From Microbacterium saccharophilum (lineage in GTDB: Bacteria; Actinomycetota; Actinomycetes; Actinomycetales; Microbacteriaceae): DNA of 64,000 nucleotides. The stretch covers positions 1 through 64,000 of the forward strand of contig NZ_BKAH01000005.1 of NCBI RefSeq assembly GCF_007992455.1, written 5' to 3'. This document shows positions 1 through 8,580 of this stretch, one piece after another. The position numbers were made by a program, and so were the translations under genes. The notes beneath the pieces are model-generated. The model was given only the letters and a program-made list of their open reading frames with translations. It searched no databases and was not told where the DNA came from. Each line of letters starts with the position of its first letter. Positions within the stretch are counted from its first letter, which is position 1.

Positions 1-8
1 TCGCTTTC

Positions 9-42
9 GAACGGGGGTCGACCACGCGGTCGGCCCCCGTTC
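9..42. terminator. Intrinsic-type hairpin downstream of an off-window gene
   Basis: A 15-bp stem (9-23 pairing with 28-42) with a 4-nt ACGC loop and one G-T wobble is visible. There is no clear T-run. It sits ahead of the first gene at 140 and probably ends transcription of a gene lying left of the window. Confidence 0.6.
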
Positions 43-139
43 CGTGCGTCCGGGGCGATGGGCAGTGCTCCCCATCGACGCCCCGGCCCGCGTGTCGTTA
101 GCGTGAGGGAACCGCCGCACGACGAGGAAGGGACCGCGC

Positions 140-481
140 ATGGCCGACGACGCCGTCTGGATCAACTACGCGACGCTGCGCCGCACGAGCGGCCGCCTCG
201 CCCGGATCCTCGACGAGCTCGAGGAAGCCGGGAGCCTCTCCGACGAGCTGCGCGACGCGATCGGCACCCCCTTCGGGAAGGACCGGCTTCGCGACAAGGT
301 CGGCGATTTCGAGTCGCGCTGGGACAACCGGCGCGGTGACCTCATCCGCGACATCACGAAGATCCACGAGCACGTCGTCGGCGTCGTCGACGGCTTCGCC
401 GAGTGGGATGCCGAGACCGCCGCGGGCATGGATGTCGACGCCTCCGGACTCAGCGACGCGACCCGGCCGACCCCGGCCTGA
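140..481 (+). CDS. Small WXG100/ESX-like helical protein (hypothetical)
   Basis: A 113-residue, highly charged, almost wholly helical protein with no signal peptide or membrane segment. A Trp in SRWDN sits mid-protein between two predicted helices, an arrangement like WXG100/ESX proteins, although the exact WxG turn is absent. The ATG follows a strong AGGAAGGGA ribosome site. It leads a tightly packed set of five genes (140-3868) with 19-nt or overlapping spacings, so it is probably the first gene of an operon. Small size, helix-turn-helix shape and a following protein with a helical N-terminus and membrane segment suggest a type VII secretion substrate or chaperone, but this is inference; no secretion ATPase is in the window. 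Confidence 0.6.
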   Translation: MADDAVWINYATLRRTSGRLARILDELEEAGSLSDELRDAIGTPFGKDRLRDKVGDFESRWDNRRGDLIRDITKIHEHVVGVVDGFAEWDAETAAGMDVDASGLSDATRPTPA

Positions 482-500
482 CACGGAGAGGACCATACGC

Positions 501-1721
501 ATGGAACGTTCCCCGGCCGGCCGGCACATCGAGGAGCTCGAGGGCGACGGCGCCACGATCACGCGACGCGGCCGTCGCATCGAGTCGATCGGGCGGCAGA
601 TGGTCCAGAGCGCGGACGTGCTGCAGGATCTCGTCGACGGCGACGACCAGCGCGGCAAGGCGATCGAGAAGATCCGCGAGATCGTCGGCGACACGTATGT
701 CGAGCTGCGCCGCGCGGGGGAGATGTACGAGCCGACCGGCCCGGTCCTGGTCGACTACGGCCGGGCCGTCAGCGAGGTTCAGCCGCTCATCCGCACGGCG
801 GTCTCCGCGTGCCGGCAGGCCTGGGCCGACTACGCGGCGGCCCCGCACCACCCCACGGCGCTGCTGTCCCTGGAGGCCTTCCCGGACCTCGCGGAGAGCC
901 GCCAGGAGGACAACGAGCGCAAGGAGGAGCTCTACGACGACTGGGTCCTCGAGGCGCGCGCCTTCGACCGGCACTACGACACGTGGGAGGACGCGTTCGA
1001 CGCGGCCGTCACCGGCATCGGCGACGTCCTCGACGGCGCGATCAAGGACAGCTTCTGGGACAACGTCGACGGTGTCGTCGCCGTCGTGCTCGAGGTCCTC
1101 GGCTGGGTCTCCCTCGTCATCGCGATCGCCGGGATCATCATCGGCGGCCCGATCTTCGCGCTCATCGGCGCGGTTCTCGGGGTCGCGACGCTGTTGCTGA
1201 CCGCCTATCAGGTGCTCCGGGACGACGCCGGCATGGACAAGCTCATCATCGCGATCGTCGGCGTCATCCCGTTCGGGAAGGTCGGCAAGCTCTTCCAGGG
1301 GCGCACCGGCCTCATCTCCTTCGGCGGTGACATGGTCACCGCCTTCCGCCCGTCCGCGTGGTCGGCGGCCGGCGGGCAGCTGCGCAACATGTCGATCCTG
1401 TCCCGCTTCGCCGGCGGCGGTCTGAACGGGGCGTCGGCCGCGTTCCGGGGGCTGTGGAGCATGAACAACCCCGCCGGGGCGGGCGACATCATGTGCCGGT
1501 TCATGTTCGGCCGGAACTCTGCGGGCCTCACCGACCTGGCCGAGACCGTCGGCGGGTCGATCAACGGCTGGTGCACCTCCAGCACGCTGTCCGCGGCCTG
1601 GGAGGGCGGCTACATGATGATCTCCGGCGCGTGGGGCGTCGGCGACAAGATCGCGACCTGGACCGGCAACAAGGACCAGAAGCCCAGCAGCATGTTCCCG
1701 TGGGTCGGGGCGCTGCTGTGA
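501..1721 (+). CDS. Hypothetical protein with helical N-terminus and central membrane hairpin
   Basis: A 406-residue protein of unknown function. Residues 1-190 are charged and helical. Residues about 191-236 form a long hydrophobic stretch rich in Gly, Ile and Val that could cross the membrane twice. The remaining 170 residues are Gly/Ser/Trp-rich and include three Cys or CT pairs (MCRF, GWCTS). I chose the ATG at 501, preceded by GAGAGGA, over upstream in-frame starts that run into the preceding gene. The stop overlaps the next gene (GTGA at 1718), implying translational coupling. The layout (helical N-domain, hydrophobic core, distinct C-domain) resembles LXG/ESX-exported proteins, but I cannot name a toxin domain. 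Confidence 0.6.
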   Translation: MERSPAGRHIEELEGDGATITRRGRRIESIGRQMVQSADVLQDLVDGDDQRGKAIEKIREIVGDTYVELRRAGEMYEPTGPVLVDYGRAVSEVQPLIRTAVSACRQAWADYAAAPHHPTALLSLEAFPDLAESRQEDNERKEELYDDWVLEARAFDRHYDTWEDAFDAAVTGIGDVLDGAIKDSFWDNVDGVVAVVLEVLGWVSLVIAIAGIIIGGPIFALIGAVLGVATLLLTAYQVLRDDAGMDKLIIAIVGVIPFGKVGKLFQGRTGLISFGGDMVTAFRPSAWSAAGGQLRNMSILSRFAGGGLNGASAAFRGLWSMNNPAGAGDIMCRFMFGRNSAGLTDLAETVGGSINGWCTSSTLSAAWEGGYMMISGAWGVGDKIATWTGNKDQKPSSMFPWVGALL

Positions 1722-2380
1722 CGCACGCGAGCACCGTGGGGGCCGATGCCCCCCTGGCGCCGCCGCCCGGATGGGGCGACGGCCTCTGGCGGCTGTCCGG
1801 CCGCAGCGAGACCGCCGGCTGGCTCCTGCAGCCGCACCGCGTCGAGGATGCCGAGGCCTGGGTCGACGCGCAGACCGCGGAGCTGCAGGAGGCCTGGGGG
1901 GCGCGCTGGCGTTCTGAGACGGAGCCGTCCGTGCGGGCGCTGCTGCGTCTCGGGCTCGACGCGCGCCCCGTCGACGCGGCGCTCGCCTTCCAGCTGTGGC
2001 CGGTCCCGGCGCCCCTCGTCGCCCACGTGCACGCCGCCTTCGGCGCCGCGCCGGAGGTCGCTCCCGGTCCCGGCGCCGGGAACCTGTACGAGGCCGAGGG
2101 GCTCGGTGTCGGCGTGCAGGTCGTGCGCCGCGTCCGCGCGGAGGAGGTCGATCTCGTGGGCCTGGACATCGCCTTCGTCGCCGGCGAGTCCGCCGTCGTC
2201 GCCTCGTTCGAGCCCACGGTCCCGGAACTGTTCGCCCTGCTGATCGGGCAGTTCCACGCGTTCGTCCAGACCCTCGAGTTCATCGCCCCGGACGGGACCC
2301 CCGTGCGCGCGTCGGCGCCGGCCGGGTTCCTGGACGCCTCCGCGGATGCGGACTGGGCTGATACCGTGCCGACACGATGA
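1718..2380 (+). CDS. Hypothetical protein of the 0.1-3.9 kb cassette
   Basis: A 220-residue soluble protein of unknown function. It starts at a GTG overlapping the stop of the previous gene (GTGA), and its own stop overlaps the next start (ATGA), so it is co-translated with its neighbours. It is Ala/Pro-rich with an alternating hydrophobic pattern in residues 100-200 suggesting a beta sheet (VGVQVVRRV, DLVGLDIAFV). The last 30 residues (LLIGQFHAFVQTLEF) loosely resemble the C-terminus of the fifth cassette protein, suggesting the two share a fold. No signal peptide is seen. Confidence 0.6.
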   Translation: MTHASTVGADAPLAPPPGWGDGLWRLSGRSETAGWLLQPHRVEDAEAWVDAQTAELQEAWGARWRSETEPSVRALLRLGLDARPVDAALAFQLWPVPAPLVAHVHAAFGAAPEVAPGPGAGNLYEAEGLGVGVQVVRRVRAEEVDLVGLDIAFVAGESAVVASFEPTVPELFALLIGQFHAFVQTLEFIAPDGTPVRASAPAGFLDASADADWADTVPTR

Positions 2381-3183
2381 GTTTCCGTCACGCGAGCGCC
2401 CGGGAGTGGGCGCAGGAGCACTCGCTGGCCGCCCCCGTGCGTTTCGGGCTCCTGGAGGTCATGGCGTTCCAGCGCCATCCGGACATCTACGCCCTCTTCG
2501 GCGCCGACGGGGCGGCGCTCGCCGCGCGCGAGACGGCACGCCGCCCTTCGCCGGTGCGCCGCGCGGGCACGGCGCTGGCGGTCGTCCTCGCCATCGTCGC
2601 CGCCGCCGCCCCCGTGGTCGCCGTCGCCGCGATGGGCGGGGACCGGTTCAACTTCTTCCGGATGGATGCCTCGGCATCCGTGCCCCTCGCGGGTGTCATG
2701 TTCATCGTCGCCGCCGTCGCCCAGCTGGTCCTGCTCATCGGCTGGCTGCGGGGCGGCGCCCGCTACGACGGGCTCCTCCTCGGGATCGTGCTGGTCGCCG
2801 TCGTCTTCTCCGGGTTCGCCGTCGTGGGGATGCCGAACACCGCCGCCGCGGACGGCTTCGACGCGTGGGCGGCCTGGTACCCGCCTGTCCTCGCGTGTCT
2901 CGCGATCGCCGTCGTGACCGCGATCGCGATGCTGCTCCGGTTCCGCACGCGCGCCCCGGAGACCGTCGCCGCGGCCCCGGAGACCATGCCGTCGACGGTC
3001 GCCGTCGCCCAGATCCGTGCGAAGACGGCGGCGCTGCCGTACGAGGAGCGCATCGCCATCACGGCCGACCGTGACGCCGCCCTCGCCGTCCTGCACGAAC
3101 GGGGCGTCATCGAATCCGGGCTCCTCGAGCGCGCCCGCACCGCCCAGCCCGGCACCCTGTTCGTGCTGGACGACGAGTCATGA
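2377..3183 (+). CDS. Four-helix membrane protein, hypothetical
   Basis: A 268-residue protein with four predicted membrane helices at about residues 63-87, 104-124, 132-151 and 168-187, a 60-residue cytoplasmic N-terminus and an 80-residue soluble C-terminus rich in Ala, Glu and Arg. The start ATG overlaps the previous stop. It lies in the same operon as the WXG100-like protein and probably provides its membrane component or an unrelated envelope function; nothing catalytic is visible. Confidence 0.6.
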   Translation: MSFRHASAREWAQEHSLAAPVRFGLLEVMAFQRHPDIYALFGADGAALAARETARRPSPVRRAGTALAVVLAIVAAAAPVVAVAAMGGDRFNFFRMDASASVPLAGVMFIVAAVAQLVLLIGWLRGGARYDGLLLGIVLVAVVFSGFAVVGMPNTAAADGFDAWAAWYPPVLACLAIAVVTAIAMLLRFRTRAPETVAAAPETMPSTVAVAQIRAKTAALPYEERIAITADRDAALAVLHERGVIESGLLERARTAQPGTLFVLDDES

Positions 3184-3193
3184 GGAGGCCCCG

Positions 3194-3868
3194 GTGAACG
3201 ACGCCACCACGCACGACGCCCTGCAGCGCACGCCGGAGCGGGTCAGCCTGCGCGCGCGTCTCGGGGCGGCCGACCCGGCCTTCTCCCTCGCCCTGCCGAC
3301 CGGGTGGGTGCGCCGCGACGCCTCGGCCGCCCAGCGCGACGAGATGGTCGACGCCGTGCGCGGCCGGCTCCTGCAGGCGCACCGCCCCGATCTGTTCGCC
3401 CGCGTCCGCCCGATGCTGGACGACGCGTTCCAGCAGATGGCGTCGGCCTCGGTCATCGCGTTCTTCACCCCGGCGACGGGAGACGACGAGGCCCTCGCCC
3501 TGCCGGCCTCGCTCGTGGCGTCCCTGCGCACCCCGGCGTCGCCCGGCGGCACGCTCGATCCGCTCGTGCAGGCGCTCATCCGGGAGGCCGGCGCGACGCC
3601 GCTCCTCGGCGACAAGCGTTTCCTCCGGTTCGAGCGCGAGTCGCGTCAACGGCTCGACGACGCCGAGTTCCTCAGCACGCAGATCGTGTACCTCACGCCG
3701 ATCCCCGGCACCGGGCGACGCCGCGGTCTGCAGCTCACGGCCACGATCGCCCGGCCGGTCGACGTGCCCGCCGACGACCGTCCCCTCGTCCTCATCCGGA
3801 CGCTGCTGGATCTCTCCGTCTCGTCCCTGACCTGGACGGCGCCGGCTCAGCCGGCCGGTCGGCCGTAG
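3194..3868 (+). CDS. Hypothetical soluble protein, last gene of the cassette
   Basis: A 224-residue protein. The GTG at 3194 is chosen because GAGGAGG lies 5 nt upstream. An early segment (SLALPTGWVRRD) recalls the start of LpqN/LpqT-type actinobacterial proteins, although there is no signal peptide, so the likeness is weak. The C-terminal segment LIRTLLDLSVSSLTW resembles the end of the third cassette protein. Its last 22 bp overlap the 3' end of the convergent oxidoreductase gene, so no terminator separates the two. Confidence 0.6.
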   Translation: MNDATTHDALQRTPERVSLRARLGAADPAFSLALPTGWVRRDASAAQRDEMVDAVRGRLLQAHRPDLFARVRPMLDDAFQQMASASVIAFFTPATGDDEALALPASLVASLRTPASPGGTLDPLVQALIREAGATPLLGDKRFLRFERESRQRLDDAEFLSTQIVYLTPIPGTGRRRGLQLTATIARPVDVPADDRPLVLIRTLLDLSVSSLTWTAPAQPAGRP

Positions 3869-5271
3869 TCCTCCAGCCAGCGCAGCCACAGCTCGCTGAC
3901 CGTCGGGTACGGCGGCACGGCATGCCAGAGGCGCTGCAGGGGCACTTCTCCGACGATCGCGATCGTCGCCGCGTGCAGCAGCTCGGCGACATCGGGGCCG
4001 ACGAACGTCGCCCCGATGAGCACATGCCGGTCGGTGTCGACCACCGCCCGGGCCTGTCCCCGGTAGGCGTCGGAGTAGGTGCTCGACCCGGCCAGCTCGG
4101 CGAGGTCGACATCCAGCACCCGCACCGGCCGGCCCTCGTCCGCGGCCTTCGTCGAGCTGATCCCGACGGAGGCCACCTCCGGGTCGGCGAAGACCACCTG
4201 CGGCACCGCGGCGTGGTCGGCGGTCGCGGCATGCGTGCCCCACGGGCCGTCGTCGACCGCCGCGCCGCGCGCCCGCGCCGCGATGACGTCGCCGGCGGCG
4301 CGGGCCTGGTACTTCCCCTGGTGCGTCAGCAGGGCGCGGTGGTTGACGTCGCCCACGGCGTACAGCCAGTCCGTCCCCGGCACGCGCAGCGTGTCGTCGA
4401 CATCGAGCCACTCGCCGGGCATGAGCCCCACGGTCTCCAACCCGATGCGCATCGTGCGCGGGACGCGCCCGGTCGCCACGAGCACGCGCTCGGCCGCGAC
4501 CCGGCCGCCGTCGGAGAGCACGACGACCGCACCGTCATCGGTGCCGTGCACCGCGGATGCCGTCGCTCCGAGGCGCACCGTGACCCCCATGGCCTCCAGG
4601 CCCTGGCGCACGGCGTCCCCCGCGAAGTCCTCCACACCGGAGAGCAGTCCCGATCGCGCCACGATCGTCACGTCGGTGCCGAAACCCGCATAGGCGGTCG
4701 CCATCTCCACGGCGACCACCCCGCCGCCCAGGATGACGAGCGACACCGGCGCGGACGGCGACGACGTCGCATCCCGGCTCGTCCACGGCTCGACCTCGAG
4801 AAGCCCCGGGACGTCGGGCATCAGCGCGGCCGAGCCGGTGCAGACCGCCACGGCATGCCGGGCGACGAGCCGCGTCTCCCCGCCCTCCGGTGAGGTCACC
4901 GTGACCTTCTTCGGCCCCGTCAGCGCGCCGTGTCCGCGGACCAGATCGATGCCCGCGCCCTCCAGCCACCGCACCTGCCCGCCGTCGTCCCAGTCGTGCA
5001 CGATCCGGTCCCGGCGCGCGAACACGGCGGCGACGTCGAGCTCTCCCGTGACCGCCTGTCGCGCGCCGTCGACGCTCCGCGCCCCGCGCAGGCTCGCCGC
5101 GCTCCGCAGCAGCGTCTTCGACGGCATGCACGCCCAATAGGAGCAGTCCCCGCCCGCGAGCTCGGATTCGACGATGACCGTGGACAGGCCGCCCTGCACG
5201 GCACGGTCCGCCACGTTCTCGCCGACCGCGCCGGCGCCGATCACGATGAGGTCGTACTCGCGTGAAGTCAT
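3847..5271 (-). CDS. FAD/NAD(P) pyridine nucleotide-disulfide oxidoreductase
   Basis: A 474-residue class I flavin disulfide reductase (lipoamide dehydrogenase/mercuric reductase superfamily). An FAD-binding GxGxxG (IVIGAGAVGEN) is at the N-terminus. The redox-active Cys pair is CSYWAC (Cys-x4-Cys) followed by MPSK. A second Rossmann motif GGGVVAVE binds NAD(P), YAVGDVN is the FAD-binding GD motif, and the C-terminal PPYPTVSE carries the family HxxPTxSE-like ending. The true substrate is unknown; similar Streptomyces and Mycobacterium proteins are usually annotated only at family level. ATG at 5271 is preferred over GTG at 5277; no good ribosome site is present and a TAGCGT hexamer lies 7 nt upstream, so the transcript may be leaderless. 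It is divergent from the sugar transporter operon. Confidence 0.85.
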   Translation of the reverse strand: MTSREYDLIVIGAGAVGENVADRAVQGGLSTVIVESELAGGDCSYWACMPSKTLLRSAASLRGARSVDGARQAVTGELDVAAVFARRDRIVHDWDDGGQVRWLEGAGIDLVRGHGALTGPKKVTVTSPEGGETRLVARHAVAVCTGSAALMPDVPGLLEVEPWTSRDATSSPSAPVSLVILGGGVVAVEMATAYAGFGTDVTIVARSGLLSGVEDFAGDAVRQGLEAMGVTVRLGATASAVHGTDDGAVVVLSDGGRVAAERVLVATGRVPRTMRIGLETVGLMPGEWLDVDDTLRVPGTDWLYAVGDVNHRALLTHQGKYQARAAGDVIAARARGAAVDDGPWGTHAATADHAAVPQVVFADPEVASVGISSTKAADEGRPVRVLDVDLAELAGSSTYSDAYRGQARAVVDTDRHVLIGATFVGPDVAELLHAATIAIVGEVPLQRLWHAVPPYPTVSELWLRWLEDYGRPAG

Positions 5272-5299
5272 GCGCACACGCTACCCACGCGGGGGCCGT

Positions 5300-5321
5300 C
5301 GCAACACCGGACTGGTGTGCG
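5300..5321. promoter_or_regulatory. Inverted repeat in divergent promoter region
   Basis: CGCAACACC and GGTGTGCG flank a 5-nt centre, arms differing by one inserted base. It is followed directly by GGGTATACACCC, which contains a plausible plus-strand -10 (TATACA, 5323-5328). The site lies between the oxidoreductase (minus) and the sugar-binding protein (plus) and may be an operator for either; the regulator is not encoded nearby. Confidence 0.35.
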
Positions 5322-5471
5322 GGTATACACCCGGTTCCCCGTCCGCACAACCGGCTTGTCGTGCACCGACGGGCCGACGAGCGTGGGCACCAGCATCGGT
5401 CGAGACCACCGTCGGTCCCAGCCAACGGTGTCCCGCGGCCTGAGCCGCGACGCACATGGAGGAGCACGACA

Positions 5472-6758
5472 ATGCAACGACGCACACTGGTCATCGCCGC
5501 AGCAGCGGCATCCACCCTCGCCCTCACCGCCTGCGGCGGCGGAGGCGGCGATCAGGCCGCCGACCCGGAGGGTCGTGGCGACATCACCATCTGGTACTCC
5601 AACAACGAGCAGGAGATCACCTGGGGCAAGCAGATGGTCGAGGCGTGGAACAAGGACAACCCCGACGAGCAGGTCAAGGCGCAGGAGATCCCCGCCGGGT
5701 CCTCCAGCGAGGAGGTCATCGGCGCCGCCATCACGGCCGGCAACGCCCCGTGCCTCATCTTCAACACCGCCCCCGCCGCCGTCCCGCAGTTCCAGAAGCA
5801 GGGCGGCCTGGTCAACCTGTCGGACTTCCCCGACGGCGACGACTACATCACGGAGCGCAGCGGGGACCTCGCCGACCAGTACCGGTCCGAGGACGGCTCG
5901 TTCTATCAGATGCCGTGGAAGTCCAACCCGGTCATGATCTTCTACAACAAGGACATGTTCCAGCAGGCCGGCCTCGACCCGGAGAACCCGTCGCTGTCGA
6001 CCTACGACGAGTTCCTCCAGACCGCGCGGACGCTGAAGGAGAAGGGCGTCGCGCAGTACGCGATCAACCCGGCTCCCACGAGCGAGTTCTTCCAGTCGTG
6101 GTTCGACTTCTACCCGCTGTACGCGGCCCAGACCGGCGGCACCCTGCTGCTCGAGGACGGCAAGGCGACGTTCGACAGCGAAGAGGGCAAGGCGGTCGCC
6201 GAGTTCTGGCGCACGCTGTACGAGGAGAAGCTGGCGGGCCAGGAGCAGTACCAGGGCGACGCGTTCGCCGACGGGTACGCCGCGATGTCGATCGTCGGCC
6301 CGTGGGCCATCTCGGTGTACGGCGACGGCGTGAACTGGGGGTCGGTCCCGATCCCGACGAAGGACGGCACGGACCCCGCCGACACGTGGACCTTCAGCGA
6401 CGCGAAGAACGTCGGGATGTTCACGGCCTGCGAGAACCAGGCCACCGCGTGGGACGTGCTGAAGTTCGCCACGAGCGAGGAGCAGGACGGTCAGTGGCTC
6501 GAGGCCACGGGGCAGATGCCGTTGCGGCAGGACCTCACCGGCACCTTCCCGGACTACTTCACCGCCAACCCCGCGTACGAGGTCTTCGGCGACCAGGCTG
6601 CGCGCACCGTCGAGGTGCCGAACGTGCCGAACTCGGTCGAGATCTGGCAGGCGTTCCGCGACGGCTACTCGAAGGCGATCATCTTCGGCGAGGGGGACGT
6701 GGACTCCTTCCTCTCCGACACGGCCGCCAAGGTCGACGAGCTCGCGGCGGGGAACTGA
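5472..6758 (+). CDS. Sugar ABC transporter substrate-binding lipoprotein
   Basis: A 428-residue extracellular solute-binding protein of family 1. The N-terminus is a lipoprotein signal peptide with lipobox LTAC and a glycine-rich linker. The mature part has the family pattern ITIWYSNNE, MPWKSNPVMIFYNKDMF and a C-terminal conserved FxxGYSKAI. The ATG follows GGAGGAG at the usual spacing. It is the first gene of an operon with two permeases (6760, 7740), a GH130 enzyme (8581) and a secreted protein (9680). The neighbouring GH130 enzyme suggests mannose-containing oligosaccharides as ligand. No ATPase gene is present; such operons commonly share a multitask ATPase (MsiK) encoded elsewhere. Confidence 0.9.
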   Translation: MQRRTLVIAAAAASTLALTACGGGGGDQAADPEGRGDITIWYSNNEQEITWGKQMVEAWNKDNPDEQVKAQEIPAGSSSEEVIGAAITAGNAPCLIFNTAPAAVPQFQKQGGLVNLSDFPDGDDYITERSGDLADQYRSEDGSFYQMPWKSNPVMIFYNKDMFQQAGLDPENPSLSTYDEFLQTARTLKEKGVAQYAINPAPTSEFFQSWFDFYPLYAAQTGGTLLLEDGKATFDSEEGKAVAEFWRTLYEEKLAGQEQYQGDAFADGYAAMSIVGPWAISVYGDGVNWGSVPIPTKDGTDPADTWTFSDAKNVGMFTACENQATAWDVLKFATSEEQDGQWLEATGQMPLRQDLTGTFPDYFTANPAYEVFGDQAARTVEVPNVPNSVEIWQAFRDGYSKAIIFGEGDVDSFLSDTAAKVDELAAGN

Positions 6759-6759
6759 C

Positions 6760-7743
6760 ATGACCGCCGGCGTCACCGGCGCGCCGGACCGGGAGGGCGC
6801 CGCGCAGCCCTCCCGGCCGGCCGCGTCGGCCGCCCCGCCCGCCCCCGAGAAGAAGCGCCGCCGGGGAAGCATCCTCGGCTCGCAGCCGCTCGGGATGGTG
6901 TTCATCGCCCCGTACCTGGTCTTCCTCGGGATCGTCTTCGCGTACCCGATCGTCTTCGCGGTATGGATGTCGTTCCACGACTACTTCTTCGCCGCTCCCG
7001 GCGCCGTCGTCGACCGCCCGTTCGTCGGGTTCGACAACTTCGCGAAGGTGCTCTCCGACCCCGCCGTCTGGCGCTCGTTCCTCAACGTCGGGATCTTCCT
7101 CCTCATCAACGTGCCGCTGACGGTCGTGCTCTCGATCGTGCTCGCCACGGCGCTGAACCGTGTCGTGCACGCCCGTACCTTCTTCCGGGTCGCCTACTAC
7201 GTGCCGTACGTCACGGCATCCGTCGCCGTCGTGGCGGTGTGGCTCTTCCTCTTCGCCGAGAACGGCCTCGTCAACAACGTGCTCGGGCCGCTGGCACCCA
7301 CCCCGTCGTGGGTCATCAATTCGTGGCTCGCGATGCCGACGATCGCGTTCTTCGTCACGTGGAAGGGCTTGGGCTTCTACATCCTGCTCTACCTCGCCGC
7401 GCTGCAGAACGTCCCCAACGAGCTGTACGAGTCGGTGTCGGTGGACGGGGGCGGGCGGATGCGCCAGTTCTTCTCCGTCGTCGTCCCGGGCGTCCGCCCC
7501 GCGACGCTGCTCGTCGTGCTGCTGGCGACCATCACCGGCGCGAACCTCTTCACCGAGCCCTATCTGCTGACCGGCGGCGGCGGGCCGAACGGAGCATCCA
7601 CCTCGCCCGTGCTGCTGATCTACCAGCGCGGCATCGAGCAGGGCAATCCCGACATCGCGGCGGCGATCGGGGTCATCCTGATCATCTTCGTGCTCGTGAT
7701 AGCCGCCATCCAGCGCAAGCTCGTGGGAGGTGAGGAATCGTGA
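6760..7743 (+). CDS. Sugar ABC transporter permease, MalF type
   Basis: A 327-residue inner-membrane permease. A 45-residue Pro/Ala/Arg-rich cytoplasmic N-tail precedes six predicted membrane helices. The EAA loop that contacts the ATPase is seen around ELYESVSVDGGGRM...PGVRP. It starts 1 nt after the stop of the binding protein gene and its stop overlaps the GTG of the next permease, so the genes are co-translated. It should pair with the 7740 gene to form the importer channel. Confidence 0.92.
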   Translation: MTAGVTGAPDREGAAQPSRPAASAAPPAPEKKRRRGSILGSQPLGMVFIAPYLVFLGIVFAYPIVFAVWMSFHDYFFAAPGAVVDRPFVGFDNFAKVLSDPAVWRSFLNVGIFLLINVPLTVVLSIVLATALNRVVHARTFFRVAYYVPYVTASVAVVAVWLFLFAENGLVNNVLGPLAPTPSWVINSWLAMPTIAFFVTWKGLGFYILLYLAALQNVPNELYESVSVDGGGRMRQFFSVVVPGVRPATLLVVLLATITGANLFTEPYLLTGGGGPNGASTSPVLLIYQRGIEQGNPDIAAAIGVILIIFVLVIAAIQRKLVGGEES

Positions 7744-8579
7744 AACGCGCACTCGGAAGCAAGATCGCGCTGTACGTCGTGCTGAGTCTCGGCGCGCTGT
7801 TCTTCCTGTTCCCCTTCTACTACATGATCGTGGGATCGCTGCAGACGAAGGTCGACCCGTCGATCGGTGGCGCCTTCCCGAACCCGGCCAACCTGTCCGT
7901 CGACAACTACGTCGCCATCAACGACCGGATCAACCTGCTGCAGGGCCTCGCGAACTCGGGCATCTTCACCGGCGGCGTGCTGCTCGGGACGGTCGTGTTC
8001 GGCGTCCTCGCCGGGTACGCGCTCGCCGTGCTGCACTGGCGCGGCCGGGGCGTCGCGTTCGGTCTCGTGCTGCTGGTGCAGGTCATCCCGTTCCAGCTGC
8101 TGATGATCCCGCTGTACGTCATGATCGCGCGCGACTTCGGGATGGCCGACAGCTACCTCGGCATGATCCTGCCGTTCTTCATCAACTCCACGGCGGTGCT
8201 GATCTTCCGGCAGTACTTCCTGCAGCTGCCGAAGGAGATGTTCGACGCGGCCCGCATCGACGGGGCGGGCGAGTTCCGGCTGCTGTGGAGCGTCGCGCTG
8301 CCGCTCGTGCGGCCGGCGCTGCTGACCGCGGTGCTGCTGACCTTCATCGGTCCGTGGAACGAGTTCCTCTGGCCGTTCCTCATCACGAAGGAAGCGTCGA
8401 TGCAGCCCCTGGCGGTGTCGCTCGCGAACTTCATCTCGAACATCGCCGCGTCCGCGGCGAACCCGTTCGGCGCCATGATGGCCGGCGCGGTCGTGCTCGC
8501 CGTCCCGGCCGTCGTGCTGTTCCTGCTGTCGCAGCGCTACTTCACGTCGAACGACATCGGCTCCGGAGTGAAAGGCTGA
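7740..8579 (+). CDS. Sugar ABC transporter permease, MalG type
   Basis: A 279-residue permease with six predicted helices, starting at a GTG that overlaps the previous stop (GTGA). The EAA motif is visible as MFDAARIDGAGEFRLLW...LPLVRPAL, and the C-terminus ends in GSGVKG, typical of MalG-type permeases of this group. Together with the 6760 permease it forms the transmembrane part of the importer. It is followed after 1 nt by the GH130 gene. Confidence 0.92.
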   Translation: MKRALGSKIALYVVLSLGALFFLFPFYYMIVGSLQTKVDPSIGGAFPNPANLSVDNYVAINDRINLLQGLANSGIFTGGVLLGTVVFGVLAGYALAVLHWRGRGVAFGLVLLVQVIPFQLLMIPLYVMIARDFGMADSYLGMILPFFINSTAVLIFRQYFLQLPKEMFDAARIDGAGEFRLLWSVALPLVRPALLTAVLLTFIGPWNEFLWPFLITKEASMQPLAVSLANFISNIAASAANPFGAMMAGAVVLAVPAVVLFLLSQRYFTSNDIGSGVKG

Positions 8580-8580
8580 C

